Position numbers and translations under genes: made by a program
DNA from: Billgrantia ethanolica
GTDB lineage: Bacteria > Pseudomonadota > Gammaproteobacteria > Pseudomonadales > Halomonadaceae
Assembly: GCF_021404305.1 (NCBI RefSeq)
Contig: NZ_JABFTX010000002.1
Location: 124,001 to 188,000 of the forward strand
Direction: 5' to 3'
DNA: 64,000 bases
Shown: positions 16,509 through 24,750 of the stretch, one piece after another
How the letters are laid out: every line of letters starts with the position of its first letter
Numbering within the stretch: the stretch's first letter is position 1
The notes under the pieces: model-generated
Databases searched by the model: none
What the model was told of the DNA's origin: nothing
What the model saw: the letters and a program-made list of their open reading frames with translations, nothing else

Positions 16509-18254
16509 ATGAAGCATTCCCCCGCCTATCGCCTCGCCGCGACCATCCTGCACGGCTTCGACGAGTACCGTACCCGCTTCAAGGAGATCACCGCCGATGC
16601 CAGTCGGCGCTTTCGCGATGCCGCCTGGCGTGAGGCTCAGCAGGCCTCGGCCGAGCGTATCAACCTCTACGAGGAGAAGGTCGGCGAGACCCTGGGGCGG
16701 CTGAAGCGCGCGCTGGACGAGGACGACCTGACCCACTGCGAGTGCTGGCGCGAGGCGCGCACCCACTACGCCGAGATGATCAGCGAGCGGCTCGACTACG
16801 AGCTGGCCGAGACCTACTTCAATTCGCTGTTCTGCTCGATCTTCCATCACCGCCACATCCGCAACGACTGGATGTTCGTCTACAGCTCGCGGGATGCGGC
16901 GGCCCACCACTCGGGGCTGGAGCCGTGTCGTCGCCTGCGGGTGAACGGCGACTGGGCGGCGGCAATCCGTTGGGCGCTCGCCGATGCACCGTTCGAGACC
17001 CCCTTCGAGGACCTGGAGCGTGACGTGCGCCTGGGAGGCGAGTTCCTGAGCGGACATCTGCCCCAGGTCCTTCTCGACGCGCCGGACGCCGAGATCGAGC
17101 TGCTCAAGAGTGTGTTCTATCGCAACAAGGGCGCCTATCTGGTGGGGCGGATTCACGGCGACGGCGCCCAGGTGCCGCTGGTGCTGCCGATCCTGCACGA
17201 GCAGGGGGAAGGGCTGCATCTCGATACCGTGCTGATCGAGTCGGACGAAGTCTCGATCATCTTCTCCTTCACCCGCGCCTACTTTCAGGTGAAGGTGCGG
17301 GTACCGGGGGAGTTCGTCGACTACCTGCAGCAGCTGATGCCCGACAAGCCGGCGGGCGAGCTCTATTCCGCCATCGGCTTCTTCAAGCACGGCAAGACAG
17401 AGTTCTTCCGCGCCCTGAACCGCCAGGTGGCCCGGCGCGAGGACAAGTTCATCATCGCACCGGGCGTGCGCGGCATGGTCATGGCGGTATTCGTGCTGCC
17501 TTCGTTTCGCACCGTGTTCAAGATCATCAAGGACCGCTTCGACCCCTCCAAGGAGATGAGCCGCGACACCGTGCGCGAGAAGTACCGGCTGGTAAAGCGC
17601 CACGACCGGGTCGGGCGCATGGCCGACACCCAGGAGTTCTCCAACTTCATCGCGCGCAAGGATCACTTTTCCCCGGAGTGCCTCGAGCATCTGCTCGAGG
17701 TGGCGCCTTCCACCGTGCAGCTCAGGGGCGACAAGGTGATCATCAAGCACTGCTACACCGAGCGCATGATGACGCCGCTCAACCTCTATCTGGAGCAGTG
17801 CAGCGAAGCGGAGACCCACGCGGTGCTCAAGGACTACGGCAACGCCATCAAGCAGATGGCGGCGGCCAATATCTTCCCCGGCGACATGCTGCTGAAGAAC
17901 TTCGGCGTGACCCGCCATGGCCGGGTGATCTTCTACGACTACGACGAGGTGTGCTATCTCACCGAATGCCACTTCCGCCACATTCCCGAGCCGATGTATC
18001 CGGAGCAGGAGCTCTCCAGCGAACCTTGGTACTCGGTGGGGCCGAATGATATTTTCCCCGAGGAGTTCGGACCGTTCCTGTTTGCCGACCTCAAGCTGCG
18101 CAAGCTCTTCTACCAGCTCCACCCCGAGCTGTTCGATGCCGACTACTGGAAGAGCCTGCAGCAGGCGATCCTCGATGGGCGGGTGATCGACGTCTATCCC
18201 TATCGCAACAAGCAGCGCTTCAGCGCCAGCGAGGAGAACGGTCTGGTTTATTGA
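16509..18254 (+). CDS. aceK: Isocitrate dehydrogenase kinase/phosphatase
   Basis: A 581-residue protein, full length for AceK. The amino-terminal regulatory helical domain spans about 1-310. The kinase-like domain follows, with IAPGVRGMVMAVFVLPSF, the lysine in VFKIIKDRFD, and the catalytic segment NIFPGDMLLKNFGV followed by VIFYDYDEVCYLT. AceK phosphorylates and dephosphorylates isocitrate dehydrogenase to control flux into the glyoxylate shunt. No aceA or aceB is in the window, so it stands apart from an ace operon. A sirtuin gene follows 35 bases later on the same strand. Confidence 0.95.
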   Translation: MKHSPAYRLAATILHGFDEYRTRFKEITADASRRFRDAAWREAQQASAERINLYEEKVGETLGRLKRALDEDDLTHCECWREARTHYAEMISERLDYELAETYFNSLFCSIFHHRHIRNDWMFVYSSRDAAAHHSGLEPCRRLRVNGDWAAAIRWALADAPFETPFEDLERDVRLGGEFLSGHLPQVLLDAPDAEIELLKSVFYRNKGAYLVGRIHGDGAQVPLVLPILHEQGEGLHLDTVLIESDEVSIIFSFTRAYFQVKVRVPGEFVDYLQQLMPDKPAGELYSAIGFFKHGKTEFFRALNRQVARREDKFIIAPGVRGMVMAVFVLPSFRTVFKIIKDRFDPSKEMSRDTVREKYRLVKRHDRVGRMADTQEFSNFIARKDHFSPECLEHLLEVAPSTVQLRGDKVIIKHCYTERMMTPLNLYLEQCSEAETHAVLKDYGNAIKQMAAANIFPGDMLLKNFGVTRHGRVIFYDYDEVCYLTECHFRHIPEPMYPEQELSSEPWYSVGPNDIFPEEFGPFLFADLKLRKLFYQLHPELFDADYWKSLQQAILDGRVIDVYPYRNKQRFSASEENGLVY

Positions 18255-18289
18255 ACGTGCTCCGGCGGCCCCTTGAACCGAGGAGAGAC

Positions 18290-19024
18290 ATGTCAGACCC
18301 AAGGCGGCCCCACCTGGTGGTCTTCACCGGCTCGGGCATCAGTGCCGAGAGCGGCATCCAGACCTTTCGCGCCGGCGATGGCCTGTGGGCCGAACACCCC
18401 ATCGAGGAGGTCGCCACGCCCCAGGCCTGGCGGCGAGATCCGGCACGCGTGCTGAACTTCTACAACCTGCGCCGCGAGCAGGTGCGTCGGGCGCGTCCCA
18501 ACGCCGCGCACAAGGCGCTGGCGGAGCTGGAGCGCCAGGGCTTTCGCGTCAGCATCATCACCCAGAACATCGACGACCTGCACGAGCGCGCCGGTTCGCG
18601 CAACGTGCTGCACCTGCACGGCGAGATCCTCAAGGCGCGCTCCACGGTGGATGCGCGCATGCAGTATCCGCTGCCTCGCGGCGGGATCGAGCTGGGCGAC
18701 ATCTGCGACAAGGGTAGCCAGCTGCGCCCCGACGTGGTGTGGTTCGGCGAGAGCGTGCCGCACTTCGGCGAGGCCTGCGAGATCGTCGCCGAGGCGGACA
18801 TGTTGCTGGTGGTGGGCACCTCGCTGGCGGTGATGCCGGCGGCCTCGCTGCTCGAACATGCGCCGCTCGACGCGCCCAGCGTGCTGGTCGACCCCGAGGC
18901 CGCGGCGCTGGCGCCACCGGGTGTGTTTCGCATCAGCCAGCCCGCCGGCAAGGGGGTGCCGGAACTGGTACGTCACTGGCGGCGCGAGGGGCGATTATGG
19001 GTGCCGGAAACCCTGCTGGGGTGA
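18290..19024 (+). CDS. Sir2-family NAD-dependent protein deacylase lacking zinc cysteines
   Basis: About 244 residues. Sirtuin motifs are present in order: FTGSGISAESGIQTFR, TQNIDDLHERAG, HLHGE with the catalytic histidine, RPDVVWFGE and VVGTSLAVMPAA. FYNLRR supplies the Tyr-x-x-Arg pair that marks desuccinylase/demalonylase-type sirtuins. The region between HLHGE and RPDVVW, which normally holds four zinc-binding cysteines, has only one cysteine. It therefore belongs to a zinc-free subset or has lost the metal. The start at 18290 follows GAGGAGA; the frame opens at 18251. It probably removes acyl groups from metabolic enzymes. Confidence 0.85.
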   Translation: MSDPRRPHLVVFTGSGISAESGIQTFRAGDGLWAEHPIEEVATPQAWRRDPARVLNFYNLRREQVRRARPNAAHKALAELERQGFRVSIITQNIDDLHERAGSRNVLHLHGEILKARSTVDARMQYPLPRGGIELGDICDKGSQLRPDVVWFGESVPHFGEACEIVAEADMLLVVGTSLAVMPAASLLEHAPLDAPSVLVDPEAAALAPPGVFRISQPAGKGVPELVRHWRREGRLWVPETLLG

Positions 19025-19033
19025 GCGCAGTGA

Positions 19034-19042
19034 TGCTAGAAT
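19034..19042 (+). promoter_or_regulatory. Extended -10 promoter candidate for tapT
   Basis: TGCTAGAAT matches an extended -10 (TGn plus TAGAAT) about 28 bases before the tapT start. No good -35 is present, which fits the extended -10 class. Similar boxes occur before tsaC and suhB in this window. Confidence 0.35.
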
Positions 19043-19069
19043 GCCGCACCCGCTGCCCCTGGATACGTG

Positions 19070-19867
19070 ATGATGCTGGATGAGACTGGCCAGGCCACTC
19101 TTGCCGACCCCGATACCGGGCTTGCTCAAGCCCCCGACATCGGGCTGGCGCATGACCCCGCAACCGGTCATCCCCGCCCGCCGCGGCGTGAGTTCAAGGC
19201 GCGCGGCAGCTTCACCGAGCGCTGCCCCGGCTGCAACCTGCCGGTGCTCAACTGTCTCTGTCCTTACCGGGTCAGCGCCGAGAGCGAGGCGCGGGTCTGG
19301 CTGATCACGCATCCGCTGGAGCATCTCAAGCCGACCAATACCGGGCGTCTGATCGGCGACGTACTGCCGGATACCGAGGTCTTCACCTGGTATCGCACGG
19401 CGCCGAACGAGCGCCTGCTGACGCTGCTCGACGATCCGCGCTTCGCGCCCTTCGTGATCTTCCCCGACGACCAGCCGGACTACGCCGATCGCGTGGTGGA
19501 CATGGAGGCAGTCGGCGAGGTCAAGGCCGGCGGCAAAACGCCGGTTTTCATCCTGCTGGACGGCACCTGGCGTCAGGCGCGACGGATCTTCCGCAAGAGC
19601 CCCTATCTCGATCGCCTGCCGGTGCTGCCCCTGGCGACGACGCGGCTGACGCGCTACCGTTTGCGCAAGCCCGCTTCCCAGGCTCACCTGTGCACCGCCG
19701 AGGTGGCCGCCGAGCTGTTGCGGCAGAGTGGCGATGAGCGCGCAGCCCAGGTGCTGGACGACTATTTCGACGCTTTCAATGTCAGCTACGACGCCAGCCG
19801 GCGCTACGAGAAACTCGAACAGCCGACTCCGGCCATGCGGCGGCTGCTGGCGTGCCGGGGTGAGTGA
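19070..19867 (+). CDS. tapT: tRNA-uridine aminocarboxypropyltransferase (DTW domain)
   Basis: About 265 residues. A poorly conserved leader of 40 residues precedes the zinc ribbon CPGCNLPVLNCLCP. The fold continues with LITHPLEHLKPTNTGRL and the diagnostic motif LLDGTWRQARR, then a carboxy half with LRKPASQAHLCTAE. DTW-domain enzymes of the TapT/YfiP group transfer the aminocarboxypropyl group of S-adenosylmethionine to uridine 47 of tRNA (acp3U). ATG codons at 19070 and 19073 and a GTG at 19067 compete as starts, and the ribosome-binding site is weak. The family call is secure. Confidence 0.85.
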   Translation: MMLDETGQATLADPDTGLAQAPDIGLAHDPATGHPRPPRREFKARGSFTERCPGCNLPVLNCLCPYRVSAESEARVWLITHPLEHLKPTNTGRLIGDVLPDTEVFTWYRTAPNERLLTLLDDPRFAPFVIFPDDQPDYADRVVDMEAVGEVKAGGKTPVFILLDGTWRQARRIFRKSPYLDRLPVLPLATTRLTRYRLRKPASQAHLCTAEVAAELLRQSGDERAAQVLDDYFDAFNVSYDASRRYEKLEQPTPAMRRLLACRGE

Positions 19868-19873
19868 GGCGCA

Positions 19874-21304
19874 TCATTCTTCGAGCTGCTGGGTCCTGAC
19901 ACAGGCACGCCCCGCCCGTTTGGCGCGATACATGGCGCGGTCGGCGCGCTGAACCAGCTTGCGCGAGGTATCGCCCGGCTGGCTGACGGCGACGCCGAAG
20001 CTGGCCGTGACCTGGCCAACCGGCTCGATGACGGACCGAGCAAGTGTCTGGCACAGGCGCCAGGCCAGTTCCTGTGCCTGGGCCAGGTCGCAGCCGGGCA
20101 CCACGACAATGAACTCCTCGCCGCCCCAGCGGCCCAAGTGGTCGCCGTTGCGCAGCTGCGTCTGGGCCTCCCGTGCCACCTGGTGCAGCACGCGGTCGCC
20201 CACTTCATGCCCATAGGTGTCGTTGATCGATTTGAAGTGGTCGACATCGAACAGCAGCAGGGCCAGGGAGCTGTCGCCGCGACTGGCCAGGGTCAGCTCG
20301 GCCTCGAGCACCTGCTCGATGCGATGACGGTTCGCCACCTGGGTCAACGGGTCGGTATAGGCCAGCCACTGGAGCCTGGTATTGCGCTCGTGCAGCAGCC
20401 GGTATCGGTACTTGGTTTCGCGCTTCTCATGCAGCAGCGCTCCACGTAGCGCGGCCAGTTGGATCAGCTGCAGCAGCAGGTGGCGCAGGGGCGGAGCGAG
20501 ATGACGGGGGCGCCGGTCGCGGCAGACCACCAGACTCTGGCCCGGTGACACTCCATGCAGAGCGAGGATGAGTGCCGCACGCGCTTGCCGGCCTTGCAGC
20601 CAGCCTGCCAGCTTCGGCGGCGGCAGGCGCAGCGAGCAGGGCAGCGCAACGGGCAGCGGTGTCGGTGACGCCAGCAGCTCGACCGGTTGCGCCTGATTGT
20701 CGACCAGCATCAAGGGGGTGTCGATGCGATGCTCCACGGCGCTGGGAAAAGGCTCCAGACGCATGCCTTCCCGGCCCTGCTGCGCGCTACCTCCGCCATA
20801 CTCATGACTATGCAGCGTGCAGGATTCGAAGCCGGTCAGGGTCTGGAGTGCCCGCAGCAAGTGGGCATGCAGCTCATGAAGGCTGCCGGCGCGGGCGAGG
20901 CGGGTGCTCCAGGCATGACCGAGCCCCGGTAGCTCGTGGCTATCTGCCGCCAGGGGCTCCACTTCCAGGACGACATACCGTCCGGCCAGACGTGTGGAGA
21001 CATAGAGATGCCGCGAGGCCACATCCGCTTGGCCCGAAGGGATCGCCATGCCGGGGGCTCCCTTGGCCAAGGTTCGTGCCAGGACCGTCGCGGTATCGGC
21101 CCCCAGCACCTGTTCCGGCCGTCGGCCGAGCGCTTCGCTGGGCGACGAGCCGAAGAAGCGCGAGAGGTTGGCACTCACCAGGTGCACGCGCTGCCAATCG
21201 CTGTCGAAAGCGATGAGACAACCATGCGGTTGAACCGCCTCCCCGACGACGGGTGCGGATGGGCAGATGCTCGCATCGAGTTCCCTATCAAGCGAGTCCG
21301 GCAT
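19874..21304 (-). CDS. Diguanylate cyclase with a degenerate phytochrome-like PAS-GAF sensor
   Basis: About 476 residues from the ATG at 21304, which follows AGGGAA (the frame runs to 21478). Residues 10-120 align by eye with the bacteriophytochrome PAS domain: Cys14 in DASICPSAP sits where biliverdin attaches, and AVQPHGCLIAFD matches the usual QPHG motif. Residues 140-305 resemble a reduced GAF domain (LTGFESCTLHSHEY near its start, VVCRDRRPRHLAPPLR near its end), but the DIP motif and chromophore-side histidine are absent, and there is no PHY domain. A linker helix leads to an intact GGDEF domain with RNGD (inhibitory site) and GGEEF. I infer active c-di-GMP synthesis under a signal other than classic red light. 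Confidence 0.82.
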   Translation of the reverse strand: MPDSLDRELDASICPSAPVVGEAVQPHGCLIAFDSDWQRVHLVSANLSRFFGSSPSEALGRRPEQVLGADTATVLARTLAKGAPGMAIPSGQADVASRHLYVSTRLAGRYVVLEVEPLAADSHELPGLGHAWSTRLARAGSLHELHAHLLRALQTLTGFESCTLHSHEYGGGSAQQGREGMRLEPFPSAVEHRIDTPLMLVDNQAQPVELLASPTPLPVALPCSLRLPPPKLAGWLQGRQARAALILALHGVSPGQSLVVCRDRRPRHLAPPLRHLLLQLIQLAALRGALLHEKRETKYRYRLLHERNTRLQWLAYTDPLTQVANRHRIEQVLEAELTLASRGDSSLALLLFDVDHFKSINDTYGHEVGDRVLHQVAREAQTQLRNGDHLGRWGGEEFIVVVPGCDLAQAQELAWRLCQTLARSVIEPVGQVTASFGVAVSQPGDTSRKLVQRADRAMYRAKRAGRACVRTQQLEE

Positions 21305-21487
21305 GAAGGTTCCCTGTGGTATCGCCGGCAGCGGATGGCTGCCGTCCTCCCTGCGGTGCGCCAGTCCATCCGGGATGGTTGGCAGGCGTACGAGGGCCTC
21401 TGACATGAAGAAAGTAAACCATTTGTTGTTGAAGTGCATCAACCATTGGTTCAACTGCGGACCCGATGAGCGCGGCACATTCCCCCG

Positions 21488-21943
21488 ATGAATGAAAAGA
21501 CCGCCTTTGCCGAGCGTCTGGCCGCTGCCATGCGCGCCGCCGGCTACGAACCGCGCCCAGCCGTGCTCGAACGAGAGTTCAATCTGCGCTACTGGGGCAA
21601 GCCCGTCACGCTACAAGGCGTGCGGCGTTGGCTGTGCGGCGAAACCCTGCCTCAGCAGGAAAAGCTGCAGGTGCTGGCCGAGTGGCTGGGGGTCGAACCG
21701 CAGACGCTGCGCTTCGGCGAGCGTGGCGGCTATCAGGTGAGCGAGCCCCGCGGCGCCTGGGAGGCGTCGGTCGGCGCCGAAGAGCGTCGTGTGCTGCAGC
21801 GCTACCTGGCGCTGCCGGTGGAGCAGCGCAAGGTGGTGGCTCAGGTCATCGAGGCTTTCGCCCGTGCCGACGAAGCCGGCTCGGGCGAAGAGGGGACTGA
21901 GAGAGGGCGGGAGCGAAAGCCCGGCGAAGGCGACGCCGGCTAG
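21488..21943 (+). CDS. HTH transcriptional regulator-like protein
   Basis: A 151-residue protein. Residues 5-75 look like a lambda-repressor-type helix-turn-helix: FAERLAAAMRAAGY, then LQGVRRWLCGETLPQQEKLQ and LAEWLGVEP. A helical middle follows (ERRVLQRYLALPVEQRKV), then a charged Glu/Gly/Arg-rich tail. This layout occurs in small XRE-like regulators of proteobacteria. It is divergent from the diguanylate cyclase with about 180 bases between starts, so it might regulate that gene; this is inference. Its end overlaps the end of the TraB-family gene by four bases. Confidence 0.72.
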   Translation: MNEKTAFAERLAAAMRAAGYEPRPAVLEREFNLRYWGKPVTLQGVRRWLCGETLPQQEKLQVLAEWLGVEPQTLRFGERGGYQVSEPRGAWEASVGAEERRVLQRYLALPVEQRKVVAQVIEAFARADEAGSGEEGTERGRERKPGEGDAG

Positions 21944-23184
21944 GCCGGCCCGCCCATCAGCGCGCCGGCGATGCGGAAGCCCGCCACCCAGGTGCCGGCA
22001 GCGGAGCCCAGCGTGGCGAAGAGGAACACCAGCAGGGTGCGCGAAACGCGGTTGCGCCACCAGCCCTTGAGCTCGGTGACGTCGTGGCGCAGGGTCGAGA
22101 AGTCCTGCACCTTGGGCTTGCGCAGCCACAGCTCGACCCCGGCGGCGACGAAGCCGGCGCCAATGGTGGGGTTGAGCGAGGTCAGCGGGGCGGCGAACAT
22201 GGTGGCCACCACCGTGACCGGGTGGGCCAGGGCGATCAGTGTGGCGAGCCCCGAGAGCACGCCGTTGATCAGGAACCATTCACCGACCAGTTGCCAGCCG
22301 AGCTCGGTGTTGCGCGAGAAGCCGATGGCGAAGCCGGTCAGCACCAGCGCCGTGATCAGCCAGGGCAGGGCGCGCCAGATCTTCGACGGCGGTGGGGTGA
22401 CTTCCAGGCTTTCGCGTTCCGCCTGCGGTGCCTCGGGCAGCGGGGCCTCGAGATGTTCGACCATGCCCTTCATGTGCCCGGCGCCGATCACCACCAGCAC
22501 GTTGCGGTAGCGTCCGGGCGGGGCCTGCTCGGCCAGGCGCAGCACCATGTAGCGGTCGCGCTCGGTGATCAGCGGTGTGTAGAGCGCTTCCGATTCGGTG
22601 GCGAACTCGCTGAAGGTGGACTCCAGTACGTCGCCTTCCTTGAGCCTCTCGATCTCTTCCGGCTTGACCTCCTGACGCGACATCACGCTGCCGAGCAGGC
22701 CCGTGAGCAGCGACATGCGCTGCCACCAGGGGACGTTGTGATAGATGCGCTTGAGCGTCACGCCCACGTCGCGGTCGACCAGCAGCAGCGGCAGGTCGAG
22801 AGCGCGGGCCTCATCCAGGGCGGCGCGCATCTCGGCGCCCGGCTCGATGCCGGACTGCTCGGCCACGCGCTGCTGGAAGGCGCCCAGCGCCAGATTGGCA
22901 GCCACCATGCCCGCCTTGCCCTGACGGAAGATCTCGAACAGGTCCTGTTGGGCCAGCGCATCCGGATTGCTGAGGTTATGGTGGCGGGCGTCGCACAGTT
23001 CGATGGCCACGGCGTCGAACTCGCCGGAGCGAATCATGCGCCGCACGTCTTCGGCGCTCTCGGCGGAGACGTGCGCAGTCCCCAGCAGGGTATAGCGGGT
23101 GCCCCCCACCTCGACGACGCGATGGGGACCGCTGAAGGCGCCTTCCTGGCGGGGGTCGGTCACGGAATCCTGGGAGTCGGTCAT
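21940..23184 (-). CDS. TraB/PrgY-family membrane protein
   Basis: About 414 residues. The amino-terminal TraB domain (about 20-250) has LLGTAHVSAESAEDV, AIELCDARHHNL and the conserved VVIGAGHMKGM. The carboxy third holds several hydrophobic helices (ITALVLTGFAIGF, LINGVLSGLATLIALAHP and others). TraB-family proteins have a haem/metal-hydrolase-like fold; PrgY members limit peptide pheromone activity, but most bacterial members have no proven function. The start MTDSQDSVTDP at 23184 is the first plausible one; the frame continues upstream only as a shadow of trkH. It may be co-transcribed with trkH, 74 bases upstream. Confidence 0.78.
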   Translation of the reverse strand: MTDSQDSVTDPRQEGAFSGPHRVVEVGGTRYTLLGTAHVSAESAEDVRRMIRSGEFDAVAIELCDARHHNLSNPDALAQQDLFEIFRQGKAGMVAANLALGAFQQRVAEQSGIEPGAEMRAALDEARALDLPLLLVDRDVGVTLKRIYHNVPWWQRMSLLTGLLGSVMSRQEVKPEEIERLKEGDVLESTFSEFATESEALYTPLITERDRYMVLRLAEQAPPGRYRNVLVVIGAGHMKGMVEHLEAPLPEAPQAERESLEVTPPPSKIWRALPWLITALVLTGFAIGFSRNTELGWQLVGEWFLINGVLSGLATLIALAHPVTVVATMFAAPLTSLNPTIGAGFVAAGVELWLRKPKVQDFSTLRHDVTELKGWWRNRVSRTLLVFLFATLGSAAGTWVAGFRIAGALMGGPA

Positions 23185-23258
23185 GAACGCTCGGGTTGCA
23201 GGGAGTGAAGCCTCGATTATCCACGAAGCCGAGCCCCGAACCAAACCCGGCGCCGGGT

Positions 23259-24707
23259 TTACCTGCGCCAGAAGGCGGGCGTGAAGAGCACCAGCACGGT
23301 GAAGATCTCCAAGCGGCCGAGCAGCATCGCCACTACCAGGATCCACTTGGCCAGTAACGGTAGCTCGCCGTAGTTGTCGGAAGCCTCGCCCAGCGCCGGT
23401 CCCAGGTTGTTGAGTGCCGAGGCCACCGAGGACCAGGCGGTAACCTGGTCGACGCCGGTGGCCATCACCCCCACCAGCATCAGGAAGAACAGCATCAGGT
23501 AGGCCGAGAAGAAACCCCACACCGCCTGGGCGATGCCGTCCGGCACGCTTACCTTGCCCACCTTCACCGCGATCACCGCGCTGGGGTGGATCAGGCGCAT
23601 CACCTCGCGCATGCCCTGCTTCAGGATCAGGATGATACGGATCACCTTCATGCCGCCGCCGGTGGAGCCGGAGCAGCCGCCGACGAAGGCGGCCATGAAC
23701 AGCAGAAAGGGTAGCGCTCCCGGCCAGGCCGAGAAGTCGGCGACACTGAAACCGGCGGTGGTGGCGATGGCGACCGACTGGAACAGGCCGTGACGCAGGC
23801 CGCGCTCGGTGTCGTAGGTGCCGGTCAGCCACAGCGACACCACGGCGATGACGATCAGCCCGGACAGGAACAGCAGCAGGAAGCGTGCCTCGGGATCGTG
23901 CAGATAGTGGCTGAGCTGCCTGCCCCGCCAAGCCAGGAAATGCAGGCTGAAGCTCATCGCCGAGACGATCAGGAAGAAGGCGCAGATCAGTTCGATCACG
24001 GCGCTGTCGAAGTGACCGATGCTGGCGTCGTAGGTGGAGAAACCGCCGATGGCCACGGTGGAGAAGCTGTGACCCAGGGCATCGAACCAGTTCATGCCGG
24101 CGGTCAGATAAGCCAGGAAGCAGGTCAGCGTCAGCGCGGCGTAGATGTACCAAAGCGCCTTGGCGGTTTCGGTGATGCGCGGGGTCAGCTTGGAGTCCTT
24201 CAGCGGCCCCGGGATCTCGGTGCGGTAGAGCGCCATGCCGCCGACCCCCAGCGTCGGCAGGATCGCCACCGCGAGAACCACGATCCCCATGCCGCCCAGC
24301 CACTGCAGCTGCTGGCGGTAGTAGAGCACCGACTCGGGCAGGAACTCGATGCCGGTGATCACCGTGGCGCCGGTGGTGGTCAGCCCCGAGAAGGATTCGA
24401 ACACGGCGTCGGTGGGGGCGAGAGCAGCGTCGCCGGTGAGCATCAGCGGCAGCGAGCCGAACAGCCCCAGTACGCTCCAGAACAGCGCCGCGATCAGGAA
24501 GCCGTCGCGAATGCGCAGCTCCTTGCGTGCGCGGCGGTTGGGCAGGTACATCACCAGGCCGGTCACCACCGTGATCAGAATGGCGATGATGAAGGCGTCC
24601 CACTGGCCGTCGCCGAACAGCAGCGAGATCAGGATCGGCGGCATCATGGTCAGGCTGAACATCATCAGCAGCAGGCCGAGGATGCGGAGAATGACTCGCA
24701 GGCTCAT
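23259..24707 (-). CDS. trkH: Trk potassium uptake channel subunit
   Basis: A 482-residue membrane protein of the TrkH/KtrB family. The four pore loops that form the potassium filter are visible as TTTGATVITG, STVAIGGFSTYD, ATTAGFSVAD and NNLGPALGEAS, each with its central glycine. TrkH homodimers bind TrkA rings and import potassium. It lies 43 bases downstream of trkA on the same strand, a pairing known from Halomonas elongata, where Trk uptake is central to salt adaptation. Whether it corresponds to TrkH or TrkI of that organism is judged from the linkage to trkA, which favours TrkH. Confidence 0.93.
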   Translation of the reverse strand: MSLRVILRILGLLLMMFSLTMMPPILISLLFGDGQWDAFIIAILITVVTGLVMYLPNRRARKELRIRDGFLIAALFWSVLGLFGSLPLMLTGDAALAPTDAVFESFSGLTTTGATVITGIEFLPESVLYYRQQLQWLGGMGIVVLAVAILPTLGVGGMALYRTEIPGPLKDSKLTPRITETAKALWYIYAALTLTCFLAYLTAGMNWFDALGHSFSTVAIGGFSTYDASIGHFDSAVIELICAFFLIVSAMSFSLHFLAWRGRQLSHYLHDPEARFLLLFLSGLIVIAVVSLWLTGTYDTERGLRHGLFQSVAIATTAGFSVADFSAWPGALPFLLFMAAFVGGCSGSTGGGMKVIRIILILKQGMREVMRLIHPSAVIAVKVGKVSVPDGIAQAVWGFFSAYLMLFFLMLVGVMATGVDQVTAWSSVASALNNLGPALGEASDNYGELPLLAKWILVVAMLLGRLEIFTVLVLFTPAFWRR

Positions 24708-24750
24708 CGGGCGGCGTTCCCTGCGTCGCGGGGTGTCATCGGGCCAGCCA

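Noticed and set aside
15195..18302. A single open frame of 1035 codons on the minus strand
   Set aside because: Only the part below 16358 is a real glycosyltransferase. The rest is antisense to aceK and open because of high GC content; its translation shows no domain.
21940..24603. An 887-codon frame joining TraB to an upstream extension
   Set aside because: The upstream 470 codons are a shadow of trkH with no domain; the TraB protein begins at 23184.
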